Shown here in pieces: positions 42,818-50,911 of a DNA stretch of 64,000 nt; within the stretch, counting starts at the first letter, position 1, and each line of letters starts with the position of its first letter. The translations under genes and the position numbers were made by a program. Under the pieces are notes generated by a model that made no database searches, was not told the DNA's origin, and saw only the letters and a program-made list of their open reading frames with translations. This stretch comes from CAYGOC01 sp964351495 (GTDB taxonomy: Bacteria; Chlamydiota; Chlamydiia; Chlamydiales; SM23-39), in the NCBI GenBank assembly GCA_964351495.1, contig CAYGOC010000011.1:1-64000 (forward strand), read 5' to 3'.

Positions 42818-44161
42818 ATGATCATTACCATTGATGGAGCTTCAGGAACAGGAAAATCCTCTGTAGCAAAAGGGGTAGCAAAAAAGCTTGGGTTTGACTT
42901 TTTTGATACAGGAGCCATGTATAGGCTTGCCGCATATAGCATCTTACAAAAAAAAATCCCCGTAGAAGAAGAACAAAAAGTAGTAAAAGCGTTAAAAAAC
43001 TTTACTTTGTCTATAAAGGGGACGGGAGAGGAAAAAAGATACTTTTTAGAAAAAGAAGATTGTACAGAAGAGATTAGACTGCCTGAAGTAACCTTTGCTT
43101 CCTCTAAAATAGCTACCTATCCGGAAGTTCGAGAAAAAATGGTACAAATTCAAAGAGAGTATGGAAAAAAAACCAATATGGTCTTTGAAGGAAGAGATAT
43201 GGGGACCGTTGTTTTTCCCGAAGCGGAAGCGAAGTTTTTCCTTTCTGCTAAATTAGAAATCAGAGCGAAAAGAAGGCTAGAAGAGTTAGTAGAAAAATTC
43301 CCGGAAAAAGTTTTTGAAAAAGAAAAGATTTTTCAAGAGATGCAAAAAAGGGATGAAGCAGATTCTAAAAGGAAGCATTCTCCTTTGAAAAAAGCAAAAG
43401 ATGCTTATTCCATTGATACCTCCTCCCTTTCTTTACAAGAAGTAATCGATCTTGTAATTAAGCAGATAAAGCAAAAAAAAAAGCCTTTGAAGAAAAAACG
43501 GTTTTTTTATGCTCTTATTCTGTTTCTGGCAAAGATTTTTTTTAAGATTTTTTATCGATACAAAGTATATGGGAAGGAAAACTTTCCTTCAGGTGCTGCT
43601 ATTTTAGCATGTAATCATCTCTCTTTTTTGGACCCACCACTGGTCGCAATCTCTTCTCCTGAAGAGATCCATTTCATGGCAAAAAAACCCCTTTTTACAG
43701 TGCCTTTATTTGGTAGATTCATACACCTTTTAAATGCTCACCCTGTTAACGAAAACAGTTCTAATGCAAAAGTGTTTCAGCTTGTAATAGACCTTCTTAT
43801 GGAGGGAAAAAAGGTTCTTCTTTTCCCGGAGGGAGCTCGATCTAGAAGTGGGAAGTTGCAACAATTACAATCAGGAGTGGGTCTTTTAGCCTTTCGTACT
43901 AAAGCAACTATTGTCCCTGTTTTTGTAAAGGGCACTTTTGAGGTGTGGAAAAGGGGAAAAAAGTTCCCCAGTCCTTTTGGAAAATTAATTTGTGTATTTG
44001 GGGCCCCTATAATATGGGAGTTTTCCGAGGAAAAATCCAAAAAAGAACAGATAGACTCTTGCATGCTAGAGTTAGAAAGCTCGCTGCAAAAGTTAGAAAA
44101 ATGGGCGGAAGGAAATAGAAAAAAGCCTTTTTTTTCCCAAAAAAAAGGGAAAGATAGTTAA
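42818..44161 (+). CDS. cmk-plsC: Cytidylate kinase fused to 1-acylglycerol-3-phosphate acyltransferase
   Basis: One continuous frame of 447 residues. Residues 1 to about 215 are cytidylate kinase: P-loop 'GASGTGKSS', 'FFDTGAMYR', 'VFEGRDMGTVVFP', 'RDEADSKRKHSPLKKAKDA'. A Lys-rich linker ('KQIKQKKKPLKKKR') leads into a hydrophobic helix ('FFYALILFLAKIFFKIFYRY'). Then comes PlsC: 'ACNHLSFLDPP' (HX4D), 'FPEGARSRSGKL' and 'VPVFVKGTFEV'. It makes CDP from CMP and phosphatidate from lysophosphatidate. In Chlamydia cmk and plsC are adjacent separate genes. ATG 42818 is preferred over the upstream TTG 42779, which overlaps cdsA. Confidence 0.92.
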   Translation: MIITIDGASGTGKSSVAKGVAKKLGFDFFDTGAMYRLAAYSILQKKIPVEEEQKVVKALKNFTLSIKGTGEEKRYFLEKEDCTEEIRLPEVTFASSKIATYPEVREKMVQIQREYGKKTNMVFEGRDMGTVVFPEAEAKFFLSAKLEIRAKRRLEELVEKFPEKVFEKEKIFQEMQKRDEADSKRKHSPLKKAKDAYSIDTSSLSLQEVIDLVIKQIKQKKKPLKKKRFFYALILFLAKIFFKIFYRYKVYGKENFPSGAAILACNHLSFLDPPLVAISSPEEIHFMAKKPLFTVPLFGRFIHLLNAHPVNENSSNAKVFQLVIDLLMEGKKVLLFPEGARSRSGKLQQLQSGVGLLAFRTKATIVPVFVKGTFEVWKRGKKFPSPFGKLICVFGAPIIWEFSEEKSKKEQIDSCMLELESSLQKLEKWAEGNRKKPFFSQKKGKDS

Positions 44162-44192
44162 AATTCAGGTTTTGTTAAAATAGGAGAGATTT

Positions 44193-44507
44193 ATGGTAGG
44201 TAGTTTAGTTCAAATAACAGAGGAAAATTTTTCCTCTTTTATAGCAAGTGGGACTTGTTTGGTTGATTTTTATGCTGATTGGTGCGGCCCTTGTAGAATG
44301 ATGGCTCCTATTTTAGAAGAGCTTTCTCAAGAGGTAAAAGAGGCTAAAATTGGAAAACTTGATATTGACAAAGCGCAAAAAATAGCAGCCCAGTTTAAGA
44401 TTACCTCAGTTCCTACTTTGATCGTTTTTCAAGAAGGAAAGGAAGTTTCTAGAGTAATCGGCCTTAAAGATAAAGAAGAGATTCAGGAGCTAATCCAACG
44501 GAAATGA
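44193..44507 (+). CDS. trxA: Thioredoxin
   Basis: 104 residues with the redox motif WCGPC (C31, C34), 'VDFYADW' strand, 'KLDIDKAQKIAAQFKITSVPT' with the cis-Pro. It supplies electrons to ribonucleotide reductase, peroxiredoxins and others. AGGAGAG precedes ATG 44193. The next gene overlaps by four bases. Confidence 0.96.
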   Translation: MVGSLVQITEENFSSFIASGTCLVDFYADWCGPCRMMAPILEELSQEVKEAKIGKLDIDKAQKIAAQFKITSVPTLIVFQEGKEVSRVIGLKDKEEIQELIQRK

Positions 44508-44737
44508 AGTTTTTACGGTTTTTGAGAAGACTTTTTTTCTGGGAGATTGTGTTTGTTGTCTTAGGGGGAGTGATGCTTCACTACCAGTATGAGATTCCTT
44601 GGATAAGTACCTGGTTTGGCTCGTTGCCGGGAGATATGGTGGCTATCAAAGGACAGACCTTGGTTTACTTGCCGATAGCTTCTGCTTTAGCGTTTAGTCT
44701 CACTCTAAATATTCTGTTTTTTTTGTTCAGAATATAG
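44504..44737 (+). CDS. DUF2905-like small membrane protein
   Basis: 77 residues with two hydrophobic helices. The middle 'WFGSLPGDMVAIKGQTLVYL' followed by 'PIASALAFSLTLNILFFLF' matches the DUF2905 pattern (LPGD, F/Y-P, serine-containing second helix). Function unknown. Its ATGA overlap with trxA shows co-translation. The end overlaps trmL on the other strand by 11 bases. Confidence 0.75.
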   Translation: MKFLRFLRRLFFWEIVFVVLGGVMLHYQYEIPWISTWFGSLPGDMVAIKGQTLVYLPIASALAFSLTLNILFFLFRI

Positions 44738-45173
44738 CAAGCTGTCTTGCCATTTCGTAGGCGCCAATAGCTACGCTATTGGAAAGGTTTAAACATCGAA
44801 TATTTTCTTTCATGGGGATTTTTACAAACTGGGAAGGCCACCTTTTATGGAAAATAGGGCAAAGTCCTTCTTTTTCATTACCAAAAATAAGGGCGCTTTC
44901 CTTTTGGTAAGATACGGAAGTATACTCTTTACAAGCTTTAGAGGAGAAAAAATAAAAAGGAAAGGTAGCCTTATCTAAAAAAGAGACAAGGTCTTCTATC
45001 TCTTCTATTTCCACTTTATCCCAGTAGTCAAGCTGGGCTCTTTTGAGGCTTCTCTCTGTAGTTTTAAAACCTAAGGGATGTACTAAGATCAGCTTTGCTC
45101 CTAAAGCAGCAGAGGTTCGTACAATGTTTCCCGTATTTTGCGGGATTAGGGGTCTGTATAAAATGATTTTCAA
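44727..45173 (-). CDS. trmL: tRNA (cytidine/uridine-34 2'-O)-methyltransferase TrmL
   Basis: A 148-residue minimal SPOUT enzyme that methylates the wobble ribose in tRNA-Leu. Motifs seen: 'PQNTGNIVRTSAALGA', 'LIFGNEKEGLC' and 'IPMKENIRCLNLSNSVAIGAYE'. TTG 45173 is the start (TTGA overlapping the mip stop). Last gene of the hisS-aspS-mip-trmL operon. Confidence 0.92.
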   Translation of the reverse strand: MKIILYRPLIPQNTGNIVRTSAALGAKLILVHPLGFKTTERSLKRAQLDYWDKVEIEEIEDLVSFLDKATFPFYFFSSKACKEYTSVSYQKESALIFGNEKEGLCPIFHKRWPSQFVKIPMKENIRCLNLSNSVAIGAYEMARQLAIF

Positions 45174-45628
45174 CGAAGAGTTCCTTCTTTAGCAAAAAAA
45201 GTGTGAATCGAGTCCACTTCCTGATAGGGATTTTCAATTTGCAGTAGTTCCACTTCTACAATAAGAAGCGCGTTTTCTTCCGTCCACTTTGGATGAATAT
45301 AAAGAATTCGCTTTTCTCCTTCTTGCATGCCCAAAATACCCTTTTTAATCCCTTCCGGCAGCTCTTCTATAATTATTTTCTGGGGGAGCTCTTCTGTAAA
45401 AGAGCCGCTTAAAGATCTTTTTTGCAGTTTTAAGACAGGGGAATGATACTCTTGAAGGCTACTTTTCCCTCCTTTCTGTAGTATCTCATATTGAATTTCT
45501 CCCTTTTCTAGTAAATAAATGGGGGCTCTTTTTCTGTTTTCTTCTAAAAAAAGAATCTCCTCTTGTAAAAACCCTTCCACGGCTACCAGAAAAATAGGAA
45601 ATAAAAAACAAATAAGCAGCAATCTCAT
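45170..45628 (-). CDS. mip: Truncated, degenerate Mip/FKBP-like peptidyl-prolyl isomerase
   Basis: 152 residues with an N-terminal signal peptide ('MRLLLICFLFPIFLVAVEG'). The C-terminal half resembles an FKBP domain ('IQYEILQKGG', 'LPEGIKKGILGMQEGEKRIL', 'LLIVEVELLQIE'). The central VHYTG strand and the 'YG...IPPNS' active-site segment are replaced, and the N-terminal dimerisation helices of chlamydial Mip (about 240 residues) are missing. It occupies the mip position between aspS and trmL. Isomerase activity is doubtful; a binding or chaperone role is possible. Confidence 0.75.
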   Translation of the reverse strand: MRLLLICFLFPIFLVAVEGFLQEEILFLEENRKRAPIYLLEKGEIQYEILQKGGKSSLQEYHSPVLKLQKRSLSGSFTEELPQKIIIEELPEGIKKGILGMQEGEKRILYIHPKWTEENALLIVEVELLQIENPYQEVDSIHTFFAKEGTLR

Positions 45629-47376
45629 AATTGCAGCTCTTTTAAAAGAGAAGGATCGGGCGTTGAAGGAGCCTGTAACATAAGATCGCTTGCCTTTTGT
45701 GTTTTAGGGAAGGCTATAACATCCCGGATGTTTTCTGTAGAGCAAAGAAGCATAATCAACCTTTCTACCCCTAAAGCAATTCCTAAGTGAGGAGGGGTTC
45801 CGTATTGCAAAGCTTCTAAGAAAAACCCAAACTTATTTTTTGTTTCCTCTTCAGAAAGACCCAAGATAGAAAAGATTTTTTGTTGAATCGCACTTTCATA
45901 GATCCTTTTAGAGCCAGAAGCGATTTCATATCCATTCAAAACAAGATCGTAAGCATGAGACCTTGCTTTGGTAGGGTCTTTATCTAATAAAAAAAGATCT
46001 TCTTCATGAGGTGCCGTAAAGGGATGATGTTCTGTTTTTATGATTCCCTCCTCTTCTTGGAATAAAGGAAAATCAGTAATCCAAGCGAAAGCATAGGTTT
46101 TAGGGTCGAAGAGTTTCTGTTCTTTGGCAACTTTTCTTCGAAGTTGATCTAAGGCAAGGTTTACAATAGAATCCTTTTCTCCCCCTATTAAAATGAGGTC
46201 TCCCACTTCTGCTTGCATTCTTGTTTCGATTTGTTTTAGCTGTGTTTCTGTAAAAAACTTAGTTACGTTGGAATGCAGTCCCTCTTCCGTTTTTTTCATC
46301 CAAGCAAGCCCTTTTAACCCAAGGGGAGCCACAAATTGAATATAATTATCGATCTGTTTTCGGGAGAGCTCCGCTCCTTTTGACACAAGAATAGCTTTAA
46401 CGGCCCCTCCTTTTTCTAAAAGCTCTTTTAAAATAGAGAAGTTAGACTCTTGTATAATATCATCTAATCTAACAAGAGGCATCTCAAAGCGAAGATCAGG
46501 CTTATCTGTCCCATATTTTTCTACCACCTCGCTATGAGTAAGACGAACGAAAGGAGTTGCAATAGTAACTCCAAGGCAGACAAAGAAGATTTTTTTTACT
46601 AATTTTTCTACTATAAAGAAAAGATCTTCCACAGAAGAAAAACTCATTTCCATATCTATTTGAGAAAACTCAGGTTGTCTATCCGCCCTTAAATCTTCAT
46701 CTCGAAAACAGGGGGCAATTTGGAAATAGCGATCCATGCAAGCAATCATGAGCAGCTGTTTAAAAAGCTGAGGAGACTGAGGAAGTGCGTAGAAGTTTCC
46801 GGGGTAAATTCTGGAAGGGACAAGGTAATCTCTAGCCCCTTCAGGAGTGGTTTTTGCGAGTATTGGTGTGGAAATCTCTAGGAAGCCTTCTTCGCTTAGA
46901 AGGTTTCTAACGCAAAGAAGAGCTTTATGTCTCATCTGTAAATTGTAGGATAAACTTTTTCTTCGCAAGTCTAAAAAGCGGTATTTTAATCTCAGTTCTT
47001 CACTGGCTAAAGCATCTTTTTCAGAAAGGGAAAAGGGAGGCGTTTTAGAAGGAGAAAATATGTGAAGCTTTTCTGCTACTACCTCAATTTCTCCTGTTTT
47101 TAGTTCTTTGTTTTCTAGCCCTTTTCCCCTTTCTCTAACGGTTCCTTCGACGTAAAGGACCCATTCTGAGCGGAGTTTTTCTGCAGTTTCATGAGCTGTT
47201 TTTGCGATTTTTGGATCAAAAATAACTTGGGTTAATCCATACCGATCTCTTAGATCTACAAAGATAAGACCTCCATGGTCTCTTCTTTTGTGAACCCATC
47301 CGCAGAGGGTTACTTGTTTTTTTATATCGGCTTTTCTAAGGTCGCCACAGGTATTCGTTCTTTTATAGTTTTTCAT
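45625..47376 (-). CDS. aspS: Aspartyl-tRNA synthetase
   Basis: 583 residues, bacterial type with the inserted GAD domain. N-terminal OB-fold anticodon domain ('VTLCGWVHKRRDHGGLIFVD'), class II motif 2 ('CFRDEDLRADRQPEF') and motif 3 ('GIALGVERLIMLLC'), and 'DVIAFPKTQKASDLM'. It overlaps hisS by 14 bases and mip by four. Confidence 0.97.
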   Translation of the reverse strand: MKNYKRTNTCGDLRKADIKKQVTLCGWVHKRRDHGGLIFVDLRDRYGLTQVIFDPKIAKTAHETAEKLRSEWVLYVEGTVRERGKGLENKELKTGEIEVVAEKLHIFSPSKTPPFSLSEKDALASEELRLKYRFLDLRRKSLSYNLQMRHKALLCVRNLLSEEGFLEISTPILAKTTPEGARDYLVPSRIYPGNFYALPQSPQLFKQLLMIACMDRYFQIAPCFRDEDLRADRQPEFSQIDMEMSFSSVEDLFFIVEKLVKKIFFVCLGVTIATPFVRLTHSEVVEKYGTDKPDLRFEMPLVRLDDIIQESNFSILKELLEKGGAVKAILVSKGAELSRKQIDNYIQFVAPLGLKGLAWMKKTEEGLHSNVTKFFTETQLKQIETRMQAEVGDLILIGGEKDSIVNLALDQLRRKVAKEQKLFDPKTYAFAWITDFPLFQEEEGIIKTEHHPFTAPHEEDLFLLDKDPTKARSHAYDLVLNGYEIASGSKRIYESAIQQKIFSILGLSEEETKNKFGFFLEALQYGTPPHLGIALGVERLIMLLCSTENIRDVIAFPKTQKASDLMLQAPSTPDPSLLKELQL

Positions 47377-48658
47377 GAGAGTCCTTTTGGAAAAAGGTGA
47401 GAAATTCAGAATAGGTGAGTTCTTTTTCTTGGTTTTGACGCATATCTTTTAGTTGAATTTTTTTTTGTAAGAGCTCTTTTTCCCCTAAAATAGCTACGTA
47501 AGGAATTTTGTGAGAATTAGCATAAGAAAGAGCTTGCTTTAGTTTTTTGAAACTAAGGTCAAAAAAGCAGGCTACCCTATTTTTTCGTAGTTTCGATGCG
47601 AGGAATAAAACCTCTTTTTTTGCCTCTTCTCCTAAAGGAATTAAAAAAAGAAAAGGGGCCGGTTTTTCCGGAAGTAAATCTTGTTTCTGCCCCAAGAGGG
47701 CTTGTAAAATTCTTTCTAAACCAGTCCCAAAACCAATTCCAGGAAGAGAGGGGCCTCCAAAAAGGGCTGTAAAACCATCGTATCGACCTCCTCCTCCTAA
47801 AGCATTTTGGGCTCCGAGTTCTTGAGAGGCGATTTCAAAAACAGTATGATTGTAGTAGTCTAACCCTCTAACTAATTTGGGGGATACGGTGTAGTTTATG
47901 TTTAGCGCTTTTAAAAGAGAAAGAAGCCTTTCAAAGCGTTCCTTGCTTTCTGAATTTAGAAAATCAGGAAGAGAGGGGGCTTTTTGCATAAGAGCTATAT
48001 CCGCCTCTTCTTTAGAGTCAAGAATTCTCAAAGGGTTTTTTTCAAAGCGGATCTTGCTCTCTTCTGAAAGAGAAGAATAATGAGGTTTTAAAAAATCTTG
48101 CAAAGCACTTCGATATGCTTGCCTAGATAGACTGTCACCCACAGAGTTTATGGTAACTTGGATGTTTTTAAGGCCCAGTCTCGTATAGAGCTCTACCAGC
48201 ATATCGATAACTTCCGCATCTTGTTCCACATCAGAAGACCCTAAAGCCTCTACTCCAAACTGATGGTGTTGTCTGTACCTTCCGGACTGAGGTCTTTCAT
48301 AGCGAAACATGGGAGCTATGTAAAAGAGCTTATGAACTTTTCTCAAAGGAGCTAAATTTTTTTCTACGAAAGCTCTCAAAACAGAGGAAGTCCCTTCTGG
48401 TTTTAAAGCAAGAAGTCTCTCTTTTCGATCTTTAAAAAGGTACATTTCCTTGTTTACGATGTCAGAAGAGGCACCAATTCCTTTTAAAAACACTTCTGCT
48501 TTTTCAAAAACAGGAGTACGAATTTCTTCAAAACTATAATCAGAAGCCAATGAGCGGATCACGTTTTCCAAATAAATCCAATATTCAGTCTTTTGCCAAG
48601 GCAAAAGGGCGCCGTAAGGGAGAATGTCAAATAATCCTTTGGGGATAGACTCTTTCAT
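47363..48658 (-). CDS. hisS: Histidyl-tRNA synthetase
   Basis: 431 residues. Class II core with 'PEGTSSVLRAFVE', motif 2 'MFRYERPQSGRYRQHHQFG', the histidine motif 'LVRGLDYYNHTVFE' and motif 3 'GIGFGTGLERIL'. The C-terminal anticodon domain has an 'FFDLSFKKLKQALSYANSHK' segment. First gene of the hisS-aspS-mip-trmL operon. Confidence 0.97.
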   Translation of the reverse strand: MKESIPKGLFDILPYGALLPWQKTEYWIYLENVIRSLASDYSFEEIRTPVFEKAEVFLKGIGASSDIVNKEMYLFKDRKERLLALKPEGTSSVLRAFVEKNLAPLRKVHKLFYIAPMFRYERPQSGRYRQHHQFGVEALGSSDVEQDAEVIDMLVELYTRLGLKNIQVTINSVGDSLSRQAYRSALQDFLKPHYSSLSEESKIRFEKNPLRILDSKEEADIALMQKAPSLPDFLNSESKERFERLLSLLKALNINYTVSPKLVRGLDYYNHTVFEIASQELGAQNALGGGGRYDGFTALFGGPSLPGIGFGTGLERILQALLGQKQDLLPEKPAPFLFLIPLGEEAKKEVLFLASKLRKNRVACFFDLSFKKLKQALSYANSHKIPYVAILGEKELLQKKIQLKDMRQNQEKELTYSEFLTFFQKDSHEKL

Positions 48659-48741
48659 AGATATTTTTTCAACCTTGTAACCCCTCTATTTTGACAGAAG
48701 AGAAAAGATAAGGAAAGGAGATTTTTCTTTTCAGAAAAGAT

Positions 48742-49359
48742 TTACTTTTCCTTTAGGGAAGAAAAAAAGAACAGAAAATCGCGTATTTGCAAAGACCAGT
48801 TTTGTAATTTACTTTTCTCAGGGTCTTTTATATGTTCTTCATAGAGGTTTTTTAAAAGGGCGATAAAAGGAAAAGGAAGCCAGTTATCAATAGAGGCGTT
48901 AGAAAGATAGTACCCAAAAGAAAATTCGTTTCCTTCGGGAAAGCTTTCTACCTCTTCTATGAAGAGGAGGATTTTTTCGTGGATTTCGGGAAATTTTTTG
49001 TAGTAAAAAAGATTCTCTAAGAGTTTTTCCCAAAGATACGCAAAATGTTGTAAAAAAGCAGGTTCTTCTTGCGCTTTTTCTTGTTTCATATTTTCAAATA
49101 GCAAGTACAGTTTTTCCCATATTTCTAAGATTTCTTCCGAGGGAGGAGCGGGGCGGGTTTTTTGCGGAAAAAGAGAGCGAAATATTTTAGAAAAGAAGAG
49201 AAAAAAAGCGTTTTGGAAAATAATTTTTTTCCCTTTTTTCTTGGAGGGAGGAGGCTTGTTTTTTTTCGGATCCAGTGTTTCTTTTTCTATTGCCTCTACC
49301 TTATATCCCTCGTAAGGATCTTTTGGTTTATTAGGGGTAGGTCCTGAGATGTTAGACAT
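48742..49359 (-). CDS. Hypothetical protein (205 aa), possible secreted effector
   Basis: Starts 'MSNISGPTPNKPKDPYEGYK'; a Ser/Asn/Pro-rich N-terminus of this kind is common in chlamydial type III secretion substrates. A basic Pro/Lys stretch ('KKNKPPPSKKKGKK') follows, then a mostly helical, aromatic-rich domain. No signal peptide. The longest frame begins at a TTG two codons earlier; ATG 49359 is preferred. Upstream of hisS on the same strand and divergent from uhpC. Function not recognised. Confidence 0.55.
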   Translation of the reverse strand: MSNISGPTPNKPKDPYEGYKVEAIEKETLDPKKNKPPPSKKKGKKIIFQNAFFLFFSKIFRSLFPQKTRPAPPSEEILEIWEKLYLLFENMKQEKAQEEPAFLQHFAYLWEKLLENLFYYKKFPEIHEKILLFIEEVESFPEGNEFSFGYYLSNASIDNWLPFPFIALLKNLYEEHIKDPEKSKLQNWSLQIRDFLFFFSSLKEK

Positions 49360-49520
49360 AAACAATCTTTTTCTGTATAAAAAGGGCCAACTTTTTTAGG
49401 TTTTAAGGAACCCTTCCTTTTTTGTAAGGTAACAGGAAAAAATTTTCTAGACATTTCCTTAAAAAAAGAGGGGTCTTCGTTTGTTTAGGGTGAAAAGATA
49501 ATTTAACAGGAAAATGGCTT

Positions 49521-50867
49521 GTGTTCAAAAAATTGTTGTTTTGGAAGTTTTTAAAACCAGCTCCCTTTCGTAAGGAGATAGAAGACCCTGAAGTTGTAAA
49601 AAAATCTTATCGCTACTGGCGTTTTCGTATCTTTTACGGGATGTACATTGGCTATGCTCTTTACTATTTTACGAGAAAAAGCTTTACTTTTGCGATTGCT
49701 TCCATGAGTACGGATTTAGGCTTTTCTAAAGCAGAACTTGGGATTATTGGGAGCATCCTTTCTTTGACTTACGGGGTGAGTAAGTTTATTAGTGGGATTT
49801 TAGGAGATAAATCCAATCCCCGTTACTTTATGTCTATTGGGTTAATTTTAACCGGAATTTTTAATATCTTTTTTGGTTTTTCTTCTTCTCTTTTTTGGTT
49901 TGCCCTTTTTTGGGGATTAAATGGGTGGTTTCAAGGCTGGGGATGGCCCGGATGCGCAAAATTGTTAACTCATTGGTATTCTCATTCAGAAAGAGGTACT
50001 TGGTGGAGCCTCTGGAACACTTCCCATAACTTGGGAGGAGCTTTAATTGTCCTTTTAGTTACCTTTTGTACGCAACACTACGGATGGCGCTATGCCATGT
50101 ACATACCGGGGGGACTTTGTATCTTAGTGGGGTTTTTTCTGATAAACCGACTGCGGGATACACCCCAATCATTAGGCCTTCCTGTAATTGAAAAATTCCG
50201 AAATGACTATGTAAATAAAGAAGATAAGGACCAAAAAGAAAAGCTACAGCTTCCTGTAAAAAGGATTTTGTGGGATTACGTGCTTTCTAATAAGTATATT
50301 TGGGTTTTAGCTTTTTCCTACTTCTTTGTTTACGTAATTCGGACTGCGGTAAATGATTGGAGCTTACTCTTTTTTGTGGAAGCAAAAGGGTATACGCAGT
50401 TTGAAGCGGGTAAATGCATGACTTTTTTTGAGATAGGCGGTTTTTGTGGAGGGCTAGCAGCAGGATGGTCTTCTGATAGACTTTTTCAAGGAAAAAGAAA
50501 TCCTATTAATATTTTGTTTATAGTAGGATCGTTAGCTTCTGTTCTCTCTATTTGGCTTTATACGGGAATTTACTGGTTTTTTGACTATTTTTTTGTCTTT
50601 TCTGCTGGATTTTTTATCTTTGGACCTCAAATGTTAATAGGAATTGCCTGTGCAGAACTTTCTCATAAAAAAGCAGCAGCCACTGCCACAGGATTTGCAG
50701 GTACATTTGCGTATTTAGGAGCAGCCTGTGCCGGGTATCCTTTAGGCTATTTTACTACTTTAATGGGATGGGAAGGGTATTATATAATTTTATCTATCTG
50801 TGCTGTTTGTGCAGCGCTTCTTCTGATTCCTCTTTGGTCGATAAAAACGCATCCGAAAAATCAATAA
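49521..50867 (+). CDS. uhpC: Hexose-phosphate transporter (UhpC/OPA family)
   Basis: A 448-residue, 12-helix MFS antiporter importing glucose-6-phosphate in exchange for phosphate, a key step of chlamydial energy parasitism. N-terminal 'RIFYGMYIGYALYYFTRKSF', 'FSKAELGIIGSILSLTYGVS' and 'GWFQGWGWPGCAKLLTHWYS' are typical of the organophosphate:phosphate antiporter family. GTG 49521 is the start, with AGGAAAA upstream. uhpC-dnaE order as in Chlamydia. Confidence 0.94.
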   Translation: MFKKLLFWKFLKPAPFRKEIEDPEVVKKSYRYWRFRIFYGMYIGYALYYFTRKSFTFAIASMSTDLGFSKAELGIIGSILSLTYGVSKFISGILGDKSNPRYFMSIGLILTGIFNIFFGFSSSLFWFALFWGLNGWFQGWGWPGCAKLLTHWYSHSERGTWWSLWNTSHNLGGALIVLLVTFCTQHYGWRYAMYIPGGLCILVGFFLINRLRDTPQSLGLPVIEKFRNDYVNKEDKDQKEKLQLPVKRILWDYVLSNKYIWVLAFSYFFVYVIRTAVNDWSLLFFVEAKGYTQFEAGKCMTFFEIGGFCGGLAAGWSSDRLFQGKRNPINILFIVGSLASVLSIWLYTGIYWFFDYFFVFSAGFFIFGPQMLIGIACAELSHKKAAATATGFAGTFAYLGAACAGYPLGYFTTLMGWEGYYIILSICAVCAALLLIPLWSIKTHPKNQ

Positions 50868-50911
50868 AGAGATTGCTTTTTTGAAAGGATTATACCATTC
50901 TTAAATCCAAG

